Positions 49,707-57,335 of a stretch of DNA of 64,000 nucleotides are shown here, piece by piece. The notes below the pieces were generated by a model that was given only the letters and a program-made list of their open reading frames with translations, had not been told where the DNA came from and did no database searches. Position 1 is the first letter of the stretch. Every line of letters starts with the position of its first letter. Origin of the DNA: Phenylobacterium aquaticum (GTDB lineage Bacteria; Pseudomonadota; Alphaproteobacteria; Caulobacterales; Caulobacteraceae); NCBI GenBank assembly GCA_947378305.1, contig CANCJJ010000003.1:1-64000 (forward strand), in the 5' to 3' direction. Both the position numbers and the translations under genes were made by a program.

Positions 49707-50195
49707 CTATTTGGGCGGACAGCCTGTGAATTCGCCAACCTTGGTCACGGAGACGCTGTTCAGATCCACACCACGAAGCGGGCTCATGGACTTTGCGTTC
49801 ATCCCGGTGAAAAGATCGATACGATTACCCTTGATCGCGCCGCCGGTATCAGACGCGTACCAATAGCCGTCATGCTGAGTGCCGTCAGGCAGGATAAGGC
49901 CCACCGTTTCCTTGATGAAGAGGATGCTGCGTTTCGGAATGGTGCGGATATCAATTGCGGCCGTTCGCATGGCAACAACACGGCATCCCAGGGAGTCCAT
50001 GACCCCAACGCCGCGTGCGCCGGCGTGATAGAGGCTTGCCTTCAGCTGAAAGTCCGCAGTGCCGGGCAGGGTGCCCGTAACCACTCCCATCAGCATATCG
50101 CCTATTGGGTCTGATTGGACGGTCTGCGCTGCAGACGCGGATGTGCTCAGGCTTAAGGCGACCAGACCGAGCAGGAGAGGAAGGCGGTGGCGCAC
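49707..50195 (-). CDS. Secreted 3D-domain protein
   Basis: The 162-residue product has a signal peptide (1-23) and the 3D domain named for three aspartates: Asp82 (AAIDIRTIPK), Asp116 (YASDTGGAIKG) and Asp127 (NRIDLF). This double-psi barrel is the catalytic core of MltA-type lytic transglycosylases and Sps/YabE proteins, so it may cut peptidoglycan. The start is GTG with no strong ribosome binding site. It is divergent from the GST gene across an AT-rich gap. Confidence 0.86.
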   Translation of the reverse strand: MRHRLPLLLGLVALSLSTSASAAQTVQSDPIGDMLMGVVTGTLPGTADFQLKASLYHAGARGVGVMDSLGCRVVAMRTAAIDIRTIPKRSILFIKETVGLILPDGTQHDGYWYASDTGGAIKGNRIDLFTGMNAKSMSPLRGVDLNSVSVTKVGEFTGCPPK

Positions 50196-50622
50196 TGCAA
50201 CAGCTCATTCGTCATTCGTCTAAGGCGATCTTCCTAGGCTCAGGGCGGGAAATTCGCAAGCCGTGGCGGCGGCGAGGTGGGCAGGGTAGGCGCGACCTTC
50301 CGAATTTTTTGCCGCAAAGAGAAACAATTTTTACAGAAATAAAACGGGATTATTTTTTTTATATTAACATTTAGATTCATATGTGAAAAATAGTGGTTAA
50401 TTTAAAATCTATACCGGGCGTGAAGATATGCCTGGGTCGGGGGCACTTTCTCGCCTAATTGCCTAATATTTGTCTAATTCGTAAATTAATTGATTAAATA
50501 ATTATCGAAATGACGTATATCCCAATAAATTTTCTGTCCCAAGTTCTCATAAAATTTTTTCTGCTGGCCCGGCAACCCAGAAAAGCATTTGCTCTCGATG
50601 AGTGTTGGTCGAAGGGGTTATT
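50196..50622. promoter_or_regulatory. AT-rich divergent intergenic region between 3D and GST genes
   Basis: This 427-nt gap holds no supported gene. Its base composition is far from that of the rest: only 12 of 60 bases are G or C in 50341-50400 and 13 of 60 in 50461-50520. It contains a T8 run (50353-50360 area), three imperfect 8-mers GCCTAATT, GCCTAATA and GTCTAATT (50453, 50461, 50472), and TTAATTGATTAAATAATTA (50485-50503 area). It could be a protein-silenced promoter, or a remnant of transferred DNA. Confidence 0.55.
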
Positions 50623-51207
50623 ATGCGTATCTTTGGTGATAAGATTTCAGGTAATTGTCACAAGGTTAAATGGGTGATGAACCACTTGGATTTTGATCAT
50701 GACTGGGTCGAAATCGATATCCTGGCGGGCGAGTCGCGAACGGCAGAGTTTCTGGCCATGAATCCTGCGGGTCAGGTGCCGGTCCTAATGCTTGAGGATG
50801 GTCGCGCAATATCCCAGTCAAATGCGATCATACTCTATCTGGCCGAAGGCTCTGACCTGATCCCTGAGGATTGGTACGACCGGGCACGCATGATGGAATG
50901 GTTGTTCTGGGAGCAATACAGCCACGAGCCCTATGTCGCGGTAACCCGGTTTCAGACGGTTTATAAGCAGATACCCTTCGATGATCTCGATGCCACGCTT
51001 CTCGCCAAGGCGAACGGGGCCCTGGATCACCTTGAGTCGGCCCTCAAGGACTCTGAATTCCTGATTGGGTCCAAGCTTAGCCTCGCGGACATCGCCCTGG
51101 CAGCCTATACGCGCCTTGCTCCGGACGGTGGCTTCAGCCTTGATACGCGTCCCGCAATTCGGGCGTGGATCAAGCGGATCGAGACCCAGTTGGCCATTAC
51201 GCCCTGA
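50623..51207 (+). CDS. Glutathione S-transferase family protein
   Basis: The 194-residue product has the thioredoxin-fold N-terminal domain (MRIFGDKISGNCHKVKWVMN, active-site region SGNC at 9-12; NPAGQVPVLMLEDGRAISQS for glutathione binding) and the all-helical C-terminal domain with LSLADIALAAYTRLAPDGGF. It may conjugate or reduce electrophiles; the substrate is unknown. The ATG follows AAGGGG; a GTG seven codons upstream is less likely. Confidence 0.9.
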   Translation: MRIFGDKISGNCHKVKWVMNHLDFDHDWVEIDILAGESRTAEFLAMNPAGQVPVLMLEDGRAISQSNAIILYLAEGSDLIPEDWYDRARMMEWLFWEQYSHEPYVAVTRFQTVYKQIPFDDLDATLLAKANGALDHLESALKDSEFLIGSKLSLADIALAAYTRLAPDGGFSLDTRPAIRAWIKRIETQLAITP

Positions 51208-51253
51208 CCCATTTGGTTCCGGGCTTGCAGATTGTCTCCAGAGACCGCAAAGC

Positions 51254-51280
51254 CTCCTGACTGGCAATCAGACTCAGGAG
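51254..51280 (+). promoter_or_regulatory. Hairpin covering the ribosome binding site of the S1/P1 nuclease gene
   Basis: CTCCTGA (51254-51260) pairs perfectly with TCAGGAG (51274-51280), which holds the AGGAG binding site 6 nt before the ATG. Inside the loop CTG also pairs with CAG. The structure would sequester the ribosome binding site and could regulate translation, for example through an RNA chaperone or small RNA. Confidence 0.5.
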
Positions 51281-51286
51281 CCTGGG

Positions 51287-52300
51287 ATGGCAATGAAACG
51301 ACTGGCGACCTGCGTCGCGGCATTTTTGGTTTCCATCATGCCCGTCTCAGCATCCGCCTGGGGCAGCGCAGGGCATCGTATGATCGGTGAGGCAGCCCTC
51401 GGCGGGCTGCCTGATGCCCTGCCGGACTTTCTGAAAACGTCGCAGGCGATTGCCGATGTGGGCGAATATTCCCGGGAGCTCGACCGGTCCAAAGGGGCAG
51501 GGCGATTGCATGACCAGAACCTGGATCCCGGCCACTTCATGGATGTCATGGATGATGGCACTATCCTGGGCGGCCCGAAGTTGACGGCTTTGCCAGGGAC
51601 GCGGGAGGACTTTGAAACAGCCTTGCGCGCCAGCTCCACCTCCAGCTGGAAGGCCGGATGGCTATTCTATTCCATTGTCGAGCGTCAGCAGCAGCTGACC
51701 AAGGATCTTGCCTATTGGCGGGTCCTGAAGGCGGCCTTGGGTCATGAAAAAAATCCGACCCATAAGGCTTGGTTGATGGCAGATCAGAAGCGTCGGGAGG
51801 GCCTTATCCTCGCAAATTTGGGCCAGCTTTCGCACTTTGTGGGCGATGGAGCCCAGCCCCTGCATGTCACAATCCACTTCAATGGCTGGGGGGATTTTCC
51901 CAATCCCGAGAACTATACCCGGGCACGAATTCACACGCCGTTTGAAGGCGAGTTCGTCGCAGCGAATGTGCAATTAAAGCAGGTCCGTGAGGCCATGTCG
52001 CCGCCGACAGCCATCAGCCTGCCGCTGGACGGCCAGGTTACTGGATACCTTGCGGAAACCGCTGCACGGGTTGTTCCCCTCTATGCCCTCGAGAAGCGGG
52101 GAGGGTTTACAAACGCCAACCCAGAAGGCGTGCGCTTTGCGATCCAGCGACTTGCGGCGGGGGCAAGCGAACTTCGAAACCTTCTTGTTACAGCCTGGTC
52201 AGACTCCTCCCGCCAGACGGTGGGCTGGCCCGCCGTCAGTCTCGCAGACGTTGAGTCCGGCAAGGTCGATGCCTATCTCGCCCTTTACGGAAACGACTAA
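51287..52300 (+). CDS. Secreted S1/P1-type zinc nuclease
   Basis: The 337-residue product has a signal peptide cut after SASA, which leaves an N-terminal Trp25 ([11 protein letters not shown]), as in S1/P1 nucleases where this residue binds zinc. Further zinc ligands lie in [12 protein letters not shown] and in [18 protein letters not shown]. These enzymes cleave single-stranded DNA/RNA and 3'-phosphates in the periplasm or outside the cell, perhaps for phosphate or nucleotide salvage. Start chosen for its AGGAG and signal peptide. Confidence 0.9.
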   Translation: MAMKRLATCVAAFLVSIMPVSASAWGSAGHRMIGEAALGGLPDALPDFLKTSQAIADVGEYSRELDRSKGAGRLHDQNLDPGHFMDVMDDGTILGGPKLTALPGTREDFETALRASSTSSWKAGWLFYSIVERQQQLTKDLAYWRVLKAALGHEKNPTHKAWLMADQKRREGLILANLGQLSHFVGDGAQPLHVTIHFNGWGDFPNPENYTRARIHTPFEGEFVAANVQLKQVREAMSPPTAISLPLDGQVTGYLAETAARVVPLYALEKRGGFTNANPEGVRFAIQRLAAGASELRNLLVTAWSDSSRQTVGWPAVSLADVESGKVDAYLALYGND

Positions 52301-52361
52301 GTCTGAGAGTCAGGCACTGGCCGACTGCGGCCCGAGTCGAGGCCGAGAGCGAGTATTAGTC

Positions 52362-53252
52362 ATGACACAGGCCCGGATTATTGATGGCAGGGCAGAGGCC
52401 GAACGCCTCCGGGCGGAGGTCGCGCTCGAAGTCGCCAGCCTCAAGGCCGAGCATGGCCTTACCCCCGGTTTGGCTGTGGTCCTGGTAGGGGATGATCCTG
52501 CCAGTCAGGTTTATGTGCGGTCCAAGGGCGAGCAAACCCTCGCCGCGGGCATGTTGTCAGTCACCCACCGGTTGCCAGGACATGTCGGGCAGGACGAGCT
52601 CCTGGCGCTGGTCCAGAGCTTGAATGCTGATCCTGCGATCCACGGTATTCTGGTCCAGTTGCCGCTCCCCTCGGGCCTTGATGAGAAGGCCATTATTCTT
52701 GCGATTGACCCCGACAAGGATGTCGATGGCTTGCATGTGGTCAATGCTGGGCGACTGTCGCAAGGTCTTCCGGCGCTTGTCCCCTGCACACCTCTTGGCT
52801 GCATGATCTTGCTGAACAGGACACTTCCGTCCCTGGCTGGCCTGCATGCGGTCGTGGTCGGACGCTCAGTCTTGGTGGGGCGACCCGTCGCGCAGTTGCT
52901 GCTTCAGGCGGATTGTACCGTAACCATTGCCCATTCGCGGACCCGAAACCTGCCGGAAATTTGTCGTCAGGCGGATATCCTCGTTGCAGCCGTCGGCCGC
53001 CCGCTGATGATCCAGGGAGACTGGATCAAGCCCGGCGCGACGGTCATTGATGTGGGGATCAACCGGGTTCCCTTCCGCGATCCCGTCAAGGCGGCGGAAG
53101 GCAAGACCAAGCTGGTCGGCGACGTAGCCTATAAGGCCGCTCTGGAGGTCGCTGGGGCGATAACACCAGTACCCAACGGCGTGGGGCCCATGACGGTGGC
53201 TTGTCTGCTGGCCAATACGGTTACGGCCGCGAAACGCATTCACGGACTATAG
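52362..53252 (+). CDS. folD: Methylenetetrahydrofolate dehydrogenase/cyclohydrolase FolD
   Basis: The 296-residue bifunctional enzyme shows [14 protein letters not shown] with the catalytic Lys, [30 protein letters not shown] and the NADP motif [20 protein letters not shown]. It interconverts 5,10-methylene-, methenyl- and 10-formyl-tetrahydrofolate. The frame is open into the nuclease gene, but this ATG gives the family N-terminus. The gene is convergent with the Mla lipoprotein gene, 14 nt apart. Confidence 0.97.
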   Translation: MTQARIIDGRAEAERLRAEVALEVASLKAEHGLTPGLAVVLVGDDPASQVYVRSKGEQTLAAGMLSVTHRLPGHVGQDELLALVQSLNADPAIHGILVQLPLPSGLDEKAIILAIDPDKDVDGLHVVNAGRLSQGLPALVPCTPLGCMILLNRTLPSLAGLHAVVVGRSVLVGRPVAQLLLQADCTVTIAHSRTRNLPEICRQADILVAAVGRPLMIQGDWIKPGATVIDVGINRVPFRDPVKAAEGKTKLVGDVAYKAALEVAGAITPVPNGVGPMTVACLLANTVTAAKRIHGL

Positions 53253-53266
53253 GTCGGACTTACGCC

Positions 53267-53911
53267 TTAGGTATTTGGGGCGGTTGCCGCGTCATTTGCC
53301 AGGTCCATCACCTGGCTCAAGCCTGTCTCAACGGCGGCTTGAAAAGCGACGATAATCGCCGACACCTGATTGGACCTCGCCCGGACGCGTATGGTTAGAG
53401 ACTTGTCCCGGACGATCTGTCCGCCACTCAGCCGCGTTATGACACCGTGCAGGTCAATGCAGACCGTGGGTGGCTGGCGTGCGCCGTGGTCATAGTCGAC
53501 ATCAAACCGGGAAATATCCAGGCGCAGGCTCAAATCCGGTCGGCCAGGTTCGCCGGGCGACAGAAGGCGGGCAGGGCCCCGGTTTTGGCTGAACGAATTG
53601 CGCAGGGCCTGGTTGAAGAGAATTTCAGCAGGTTCCATCCAGCGGGCATGGGCAATATAGGCCGCTTCCGGGCCGCTGACCGTCAAAATCCGATCGCCTG
53701 ACGCTGCCGCCGTGAAACTGCCGCCTGCGCGAATAAAATTGACCTTGGGTCCGGCTGAGGCAGGGGCTGACGCGGTCGATTCCGTAGCTTTTGCCTGGAA
53801 CCGGTAGAGTTGCGCCGATTTGGTCGTCGGGAACAGGGTTATGCAGGCGCTCAGGCTGGTTGCCAGTGCCAGTGTGGCCGAGAGGCGGGCGAGGTGGCTA
53901 AAGCGGTTCAT
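53267..53911 (-). CDS. ABC-type transport auxiliary lipoprotein (Mla/PqiC-like)
   Basis: The 214-residue product has a lipobox LSAC (Cys23) and the pattern of ABC transport auxiliary lipoproteins: TKSAQLYRFQAKA, then LRLDISRFDVDYDHGARQPP and KSLTIRVRARSNQVSAIIVA. Such lipoproteins sit in the outer or inner membrane and work with MCE proteins. It is the last gene of the mlaE-mlaF-mlaD operon with a 4-nt overlap. Confidence 0.86.
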   Translation of the reverse strand: MNRFSHLARLSATLALATSLSACITLFPTTKSAQLYRFQAKATESTASAPASAGPKVNFIRAGGSFTAAASGDRILTVSGPEAAYIAHARWMEPAEILFNQALRNSFSQNRGPARLLSPGEPGRPDLSLRLDISRFDVDYDHGARQPPTVCIDLHGVITRLSGGQIVRDKSLTIRVRARSNQVSAIIVAFQAAVETGLSQVMDLANDAATAPNT

Positions 53912-54846
53912 GGCCGGATTTCCTTCTCAGCGGCAGGCGTCTTGTTGATCAGTCCCCGGGGGCTGGACTCCAGTTCCCGGGACAGTCGGGCAAGGGAGTC
54001 GGTGGACGCTTGCAGGGATGCGGCCGCCGCTGTGATCTGCGGCAAGCTGGTTGTGCTGAATTCGGTCGTTGTCCCGTCGACCTTTGCGAGGAGGGCTTTG
54101 AGGTCCTTGGCGGAATCCTCAACCTCTGCCGCAGCGGTGCTGACAGATTTCAGGCTGGCCTTGGCATCATTGTCGACAAAGGCCTGGCCGGACCTGGACA
54201 GGGCCGTGATCTGCTGGGCTGCGAGGTCGATATTCTGCAGGGCGGACTGGGCATCCGCAATCACCTGTTTCCTGGACTGGAGTTCTTCGGTGAAGGCCTG
54301 GGTGTTCTTAATGGATCGGCTGAACCCCCGGATGTTTTCGTCACTCAGCAGGGTGTTGACGCGCTGAAGGGCCATCACTGTTTCGGTGACGACTGACTCC
54401 CCGCCCTCCAAAAATCCGGAGAGCTTGCTTTGGACCGAGGCGATCACAGGAATCTTGCCTGAGGGGGTAATGGCACTCAGTAAGGGCTGTCCCCGAGTCC
54501 CTGCCGTCACCTGGATAAAATTGACCCCGGTTATGCCCAAGGGCTCAATCGTGGACATCGAGTCTGTTCTGACAGGCACGTCCGAGGTCATGCGAACGTG
54601 AGCAATCACCTTCTCCGTATTGGGGTGGTAGAGCTCGATTTTCGTGACTTCGCCGACCTTAATGCCGTTGAAGCGGACCTCGCCCCCCTTATCAACGCCA
54701 TTGATCGGGCCCTGAAAGATGATGTCGTAGTTCGTGTAGTCCTTCTGGAAACTCACATTTGACAGCCAGAATCCGAAGACGGCCATGGCAATGGCGAGGC
54801 CGAGGGTGGCTAAGCCAACGAGGGCGTAATTGGCGTCTTTTTCCAT
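53908..54846 (-). CDS. mlaD: MlaD-family MCE substrate-binding protein
   Basis: The 312-residue product has one N-terminal membrane helix (residues ~8-30) and the MCE domain (GPINGVDKGGEVRFNGIKVG at about 47-66, LGITGVNFIQVTAG), followed by a long helical C-terminal tail of about 160 residues rich in Ala, Ser and Gln. MCE proteins form hexameric lipid-transfer rings in the periplasm. It overlaps mlaF by one base. Confidence 0.92.
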   Translation of the reverse strand: MEKDANYALVGLATLGLAIAMAVFGFWLSNVSFQKDYTNYDIIFQGPINGVDKGGEVRFNGIKVGEVTKIELYHPNTEKVIAHVRMTSDVPVRTDSMSTIEPLGITGVNFIQVTAGTRGQPLLSAITPSGKIPVIASVQSKLSGFLEGGESVVTETVMALQRVNTLLSDENIRGFSRSIKNTQAFTEELQSRKQVIADAQSALQNIDLAAQQITALSRSGQAFVDNDAKASLKSVSTAAAEVEDSAKDLKALLAKVDGTTTEFSTTSLPQITAAAASLQASTDSLARLSRELESSPRGLINKTPAAEKEIRP

Positions 54847-55664
54847 CAGACTTTAATCCGGTGCTGGTTTGCGGCGGCCGCAGAGCGTCCGCGAGGGCCC
54901 AAAAAGTATTCTTTGATCCAGGGGTGACTGGAAGACTCGAGGTCTCGAACGGGGGCAACAGCCACCACATGCTTGTCCGCAAGCACAGCCACTCTGTCAG
55001 TGATGGTATAAAGGCTGTCCAGGTCGTGGGTAATCATAAAGACTGTCAGGCCCAGGCTTTTCGACAGGTCCAGGATCATATCATCGAAGGCTGCCGCCCC
55101 AATAGGGTCCAGACCAGACGTCGGTTCGTCCAGAAAGATGAGTTCGGGGTCAAGGACCAGGGCTCGGGCCAGGCCCGCGCGTTTGCGCATACCACCCGAA
55201 AGTTCAGAGGGTTTCAGATTGGCGGCCTCGGGGGGCAGGCCGACCATGCCGATCCTTAGGTGGGCAAGTTCGCGGATCTGCCTGCGGGTCAGACGTGTAT
55301 GCTCATGCAAGGGGGCTTCAACATTTTCCCCCACGGTCAAGTTCGAGAACAGGGCTCCCTGCTGAAACATGACGCCCCAGCGGCGTTCAATGGCTTCCAT
55401 GCCCTTACGGTTTGCTGCGTGGAGGTCCTGCCCGAACACCTTGACTGTGCCGCCTTCAGGACGTTTCAGGCCGATGATGGTGTTCAGCATGACGGACTTA
55501 CCCGTCCCTGAGCCGCCCACCACACCCAGGATTTCGCCGGGTCGGACCGCCAGGCTCAGGTGGTCATGAACAAGGTGGCTTCCAAATTGCGAGCGAATGT
55601 CGGTGAGCTCGATCACCGGCGTGTTTTCGACGTCCAATTGGGTCATTTGGGACGCGGGGGTCAT
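54846..55664 (-). CDS. mlaF: MlaF-like ABC transporter ATP-binding protein
   Basis: The 272-residue ATPase has Walker A GGSGTGKSV, signature LSGGMRKRAGLARAL, Walker B LIFLDEPTSGLDP and H-loop MITHDLDSL. It drives the MCE lipid transporter. It overlaps the permease gene upstream by 4 nt. Confidence 0.94.
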   Translation of the reverse strand: MTPASQMTQLDVENTPVIELTDIRSQFGSHLVHDHLSLAVRPGEILGVVGGSGTGKSVMLNTIIGLKRPEGGTVKVFGQDLHAANRKGMEAIERRWGVMFQQGALFSNLTVGENVEAPLHEHTRLTRRQIRELAHLRIGMVGLPPEAANLKPSELSGGMRKRAGLARALVLDPELIFLDEPTSGLDPIGAAAFDDMILDLSKSLGLTVFMITHDLDSLYTITDRVAVLADKHVVAVAPVRDLESSSHPWIKEYFLGPRGRSAAAANQHRIKV

Positions 55665-56776
55665 AGGTTCAACTGCATATAGATCAGGGCGAAAACGGCA
55701 TCGATCAGGATGATGGCGAAAATCGCATGCACGACGGCGGCTGTGACATGCCGTCCCAGGGAGAGAACATCACCGCCCACGAGCAGTCCCTGCCGACATC
55801 CGATTCCGGCGATGGCTATGGCCATGACCGGTGCCTTGGAGAGGGCGATCCAGAAATGGGTCGCACCGACATTCTCCACGATCCGGTTCAGAAAAAAGGT
55901 CGGCACGACACCCAGGACGTTCCAGGTAACCAAGAGACCTCCAAGAAGGCCTGCAAGGCTTGCGACGAAGGTCAGGAGCGGCAGGGCTATCAGGAGCGCT
56001 GCAAAGCGGGGCAGGACCAAGGCTTCGAAGGGGTCAACGCCGAGGACGGTCATGGCGTCAATTTCCTGGTTCATCTTCATAGCCCCGATTTCGGCCGCGA
56101 AGGCGGAGGCAGATCGTCCAGCCAGCAGTACCGCCGTAATCACAATGCCGAATTCCCGCAGCACGGCGATGCCGATCATCTCGACGACAAAAATCTCGGC
56201 CCCAAACTGGCGCAGTGTGTTTATCCCCAAGAGGGCGATCACAGCCCCAATGAAGAAGTTGGCCGTCAGAATGATCGGTATGGCATCCAGTCCCGCCCGC
56301 TCGGCCAGGGACACGCAGGCAGCCCAGCGAATTCGTCGGGGATTGGCAATGGCACCTGCCGTGACCATGAGGAGGTGACCAGCAAATCGAATGGTCTCAA
56401 AGGTATCAGAGAGAGCGTGGGAGACGATGCGCCCCAAATTGGAGAGCAGGGCCTGGTAGACGTCAATTCGCGGCGGTGCCTGGGGCTGCATCTGGGCTGC
56501 ACGAGTAACCAGTTGCATCAGGCGAACGATTTCCGGCCGGCCCTGAATAGTCTCCAGGTCAAAATCATTCGAAATTGCCTGATAGAGGACATAGGCCCCA
56601 GCCGTATCCATACGGTGAACCCCCGCAAGGTTCAGCTTGATGGCGGTTTGACTGCTTAGGGCGCTTGAAAGTCGGGCCCCCAGGGCTTGCACAGCCCTGC
56701 CACGCCAGTCGCCGCTGCAGACGAGGATGGAATATCCGTCCTGTTCACTGATTTCGAAGTCTGGCGGGGTCAACAT
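55661..56776 (-). CDS. mlaE: MlaE-family permease with N-terminal STAS domain
   Basis: The 371-residue product has an N-terminal STAS domain (residues ~1-105, with LNLAGVHRMDTAGAYVLYQA as the regulatory loop) joined to the five-helix MlaE permease with GRSASAFAAEIGAMKMNQEI. In E. coli the STAS protein MlaB is a separate subunit that binds MlaF; here the two are one chain. It is the first gene of the operon and is divergent from a small unknown gene. Confidence 0.93.
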   Translation of the reverse strand: MLTPPDFEISEQDGYSILVCSGDWRGRAVQALGARLSSALSSQTAIKLNLAGVHRMDTAGAYVLYQAISNDFDLETIQGRPEIVRLMQLVTRAAQMQPQAPPRIDVYQALLSNLGRIVSHALSDTFETIRFAGHLLMVTAGAIANPRRIRWAACVSLAERAGLDAIPIILTANFFIGAVIALLGINTLRQFGAEIFVVEMIGIAVLREFGIVITAVLLAGRSASAFAAEIGAMKMNQEIDAMTVLGVDPFEALVLPRFAALLIALPLLTFVASLAGLLGGLLVTWNVLGVVPTFFLNRIVENVGATHFWIALSKAPVMAIAIAGIGCRQGLLVGGDVLSLGRHVTAAVVHAIFAIILIDAVFALIYMQLNL

Positions 56777-56880
56777 TCTGTGGATGCTATCGTCAATCTG
56801 AGGGGGCAGGCAAAGGAGATTACGCTGAAGGCCTATCTTTCGCCCCAGTGATAACGCAAACTGTAGGTTGATTAGGCCGA

Positions 56881-57225
56881 ATGGCCAGGAGCGTTATTTT
56901 GGCCCAACAAATCGAACTCGCTGGAGTGTCCGGCTCAATCTATCGCTATAGCGAGTTGGAGCCGGGGCGTGTCTTGCTGCCTGCCGGAGCGAATTACGTC
57001 ATTGTCTATGCCGCGACGACCGGTGTGGAAGTCCTGTTTGCGGGCGAGACGGAAAACCTCGCCGAAGAGAGCTGGCGGGGTATTCTTTCTGCAATTCAGA
57101 AGCAGTTTCCCAGTGCCCGGGTCATGACCCGGCTGAATGTGAGTGGCGCAACGCGCCGTGCCGAGCAGGAAGACCTGATCTCGGCTTACGCCCCCGTGCT
57201 GAACAGGGCCCAGTCCGCAGCCTAG
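56881..57225 (+). CDS. Hypothetical protein, 114 residues
   Basis: I do not recognise a family. The product has no signal peptide or membrane helix and looks like a small soluble alpha/beta protein: IYRYSELEPGRVLLPAGANY, VIVYAATTGVEVLFAGETEN, then EESWRGILSAIQKQFPSARV. The start ATG has the weak GATTAG before it. It is divergent from mlaE and convergent with the sulfatase; its codon use matches the neighbours. Confidence 0.72.
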   Translation: MARSVILAQQIELAGVSGSIYRYSELEPGRVLLPAGANYVIVYAATTGVEVLFAGETENLAEESWRGILSAIQKQFPSARVMTRLNVSGATRRAEQEDLISAYAPVLNRAQSAA

Positions 57226-57280
57226 AGCTTGCCCCGTCCCTTTGGACGACCAGAGCTTCTCATAGCTTAAACTCGAAAAC

Positions 57281-57310
57281 CGGCCTGACCTGATTGCTCA
57301 GGCCAGGCCG
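57281..57310. terminator. Hairpin between convergent hypothetical and sulfatase genes
   Basis: CGGCCTGACC pairs with GGCCAGGCCG (one mismatch) across TGATTGCTCA, in the 110-nt gap between two convergent genes. There is no clear T run on either side. A bidirectional termination role fits the position. Confidence 0.4.
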
Positions 57311-57335
57311 ATATCTTGTGGTGCCCGACGGCCCC

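Noticed and set aside
50485..50510. CtrA box (TTAA-N7-TTAA) in the AT-rich region
   Set aside because: TTAA pairs occur there, but the spacing is 4 nt instead of 7, and such matches are likely by chance in AT-rich DNA.
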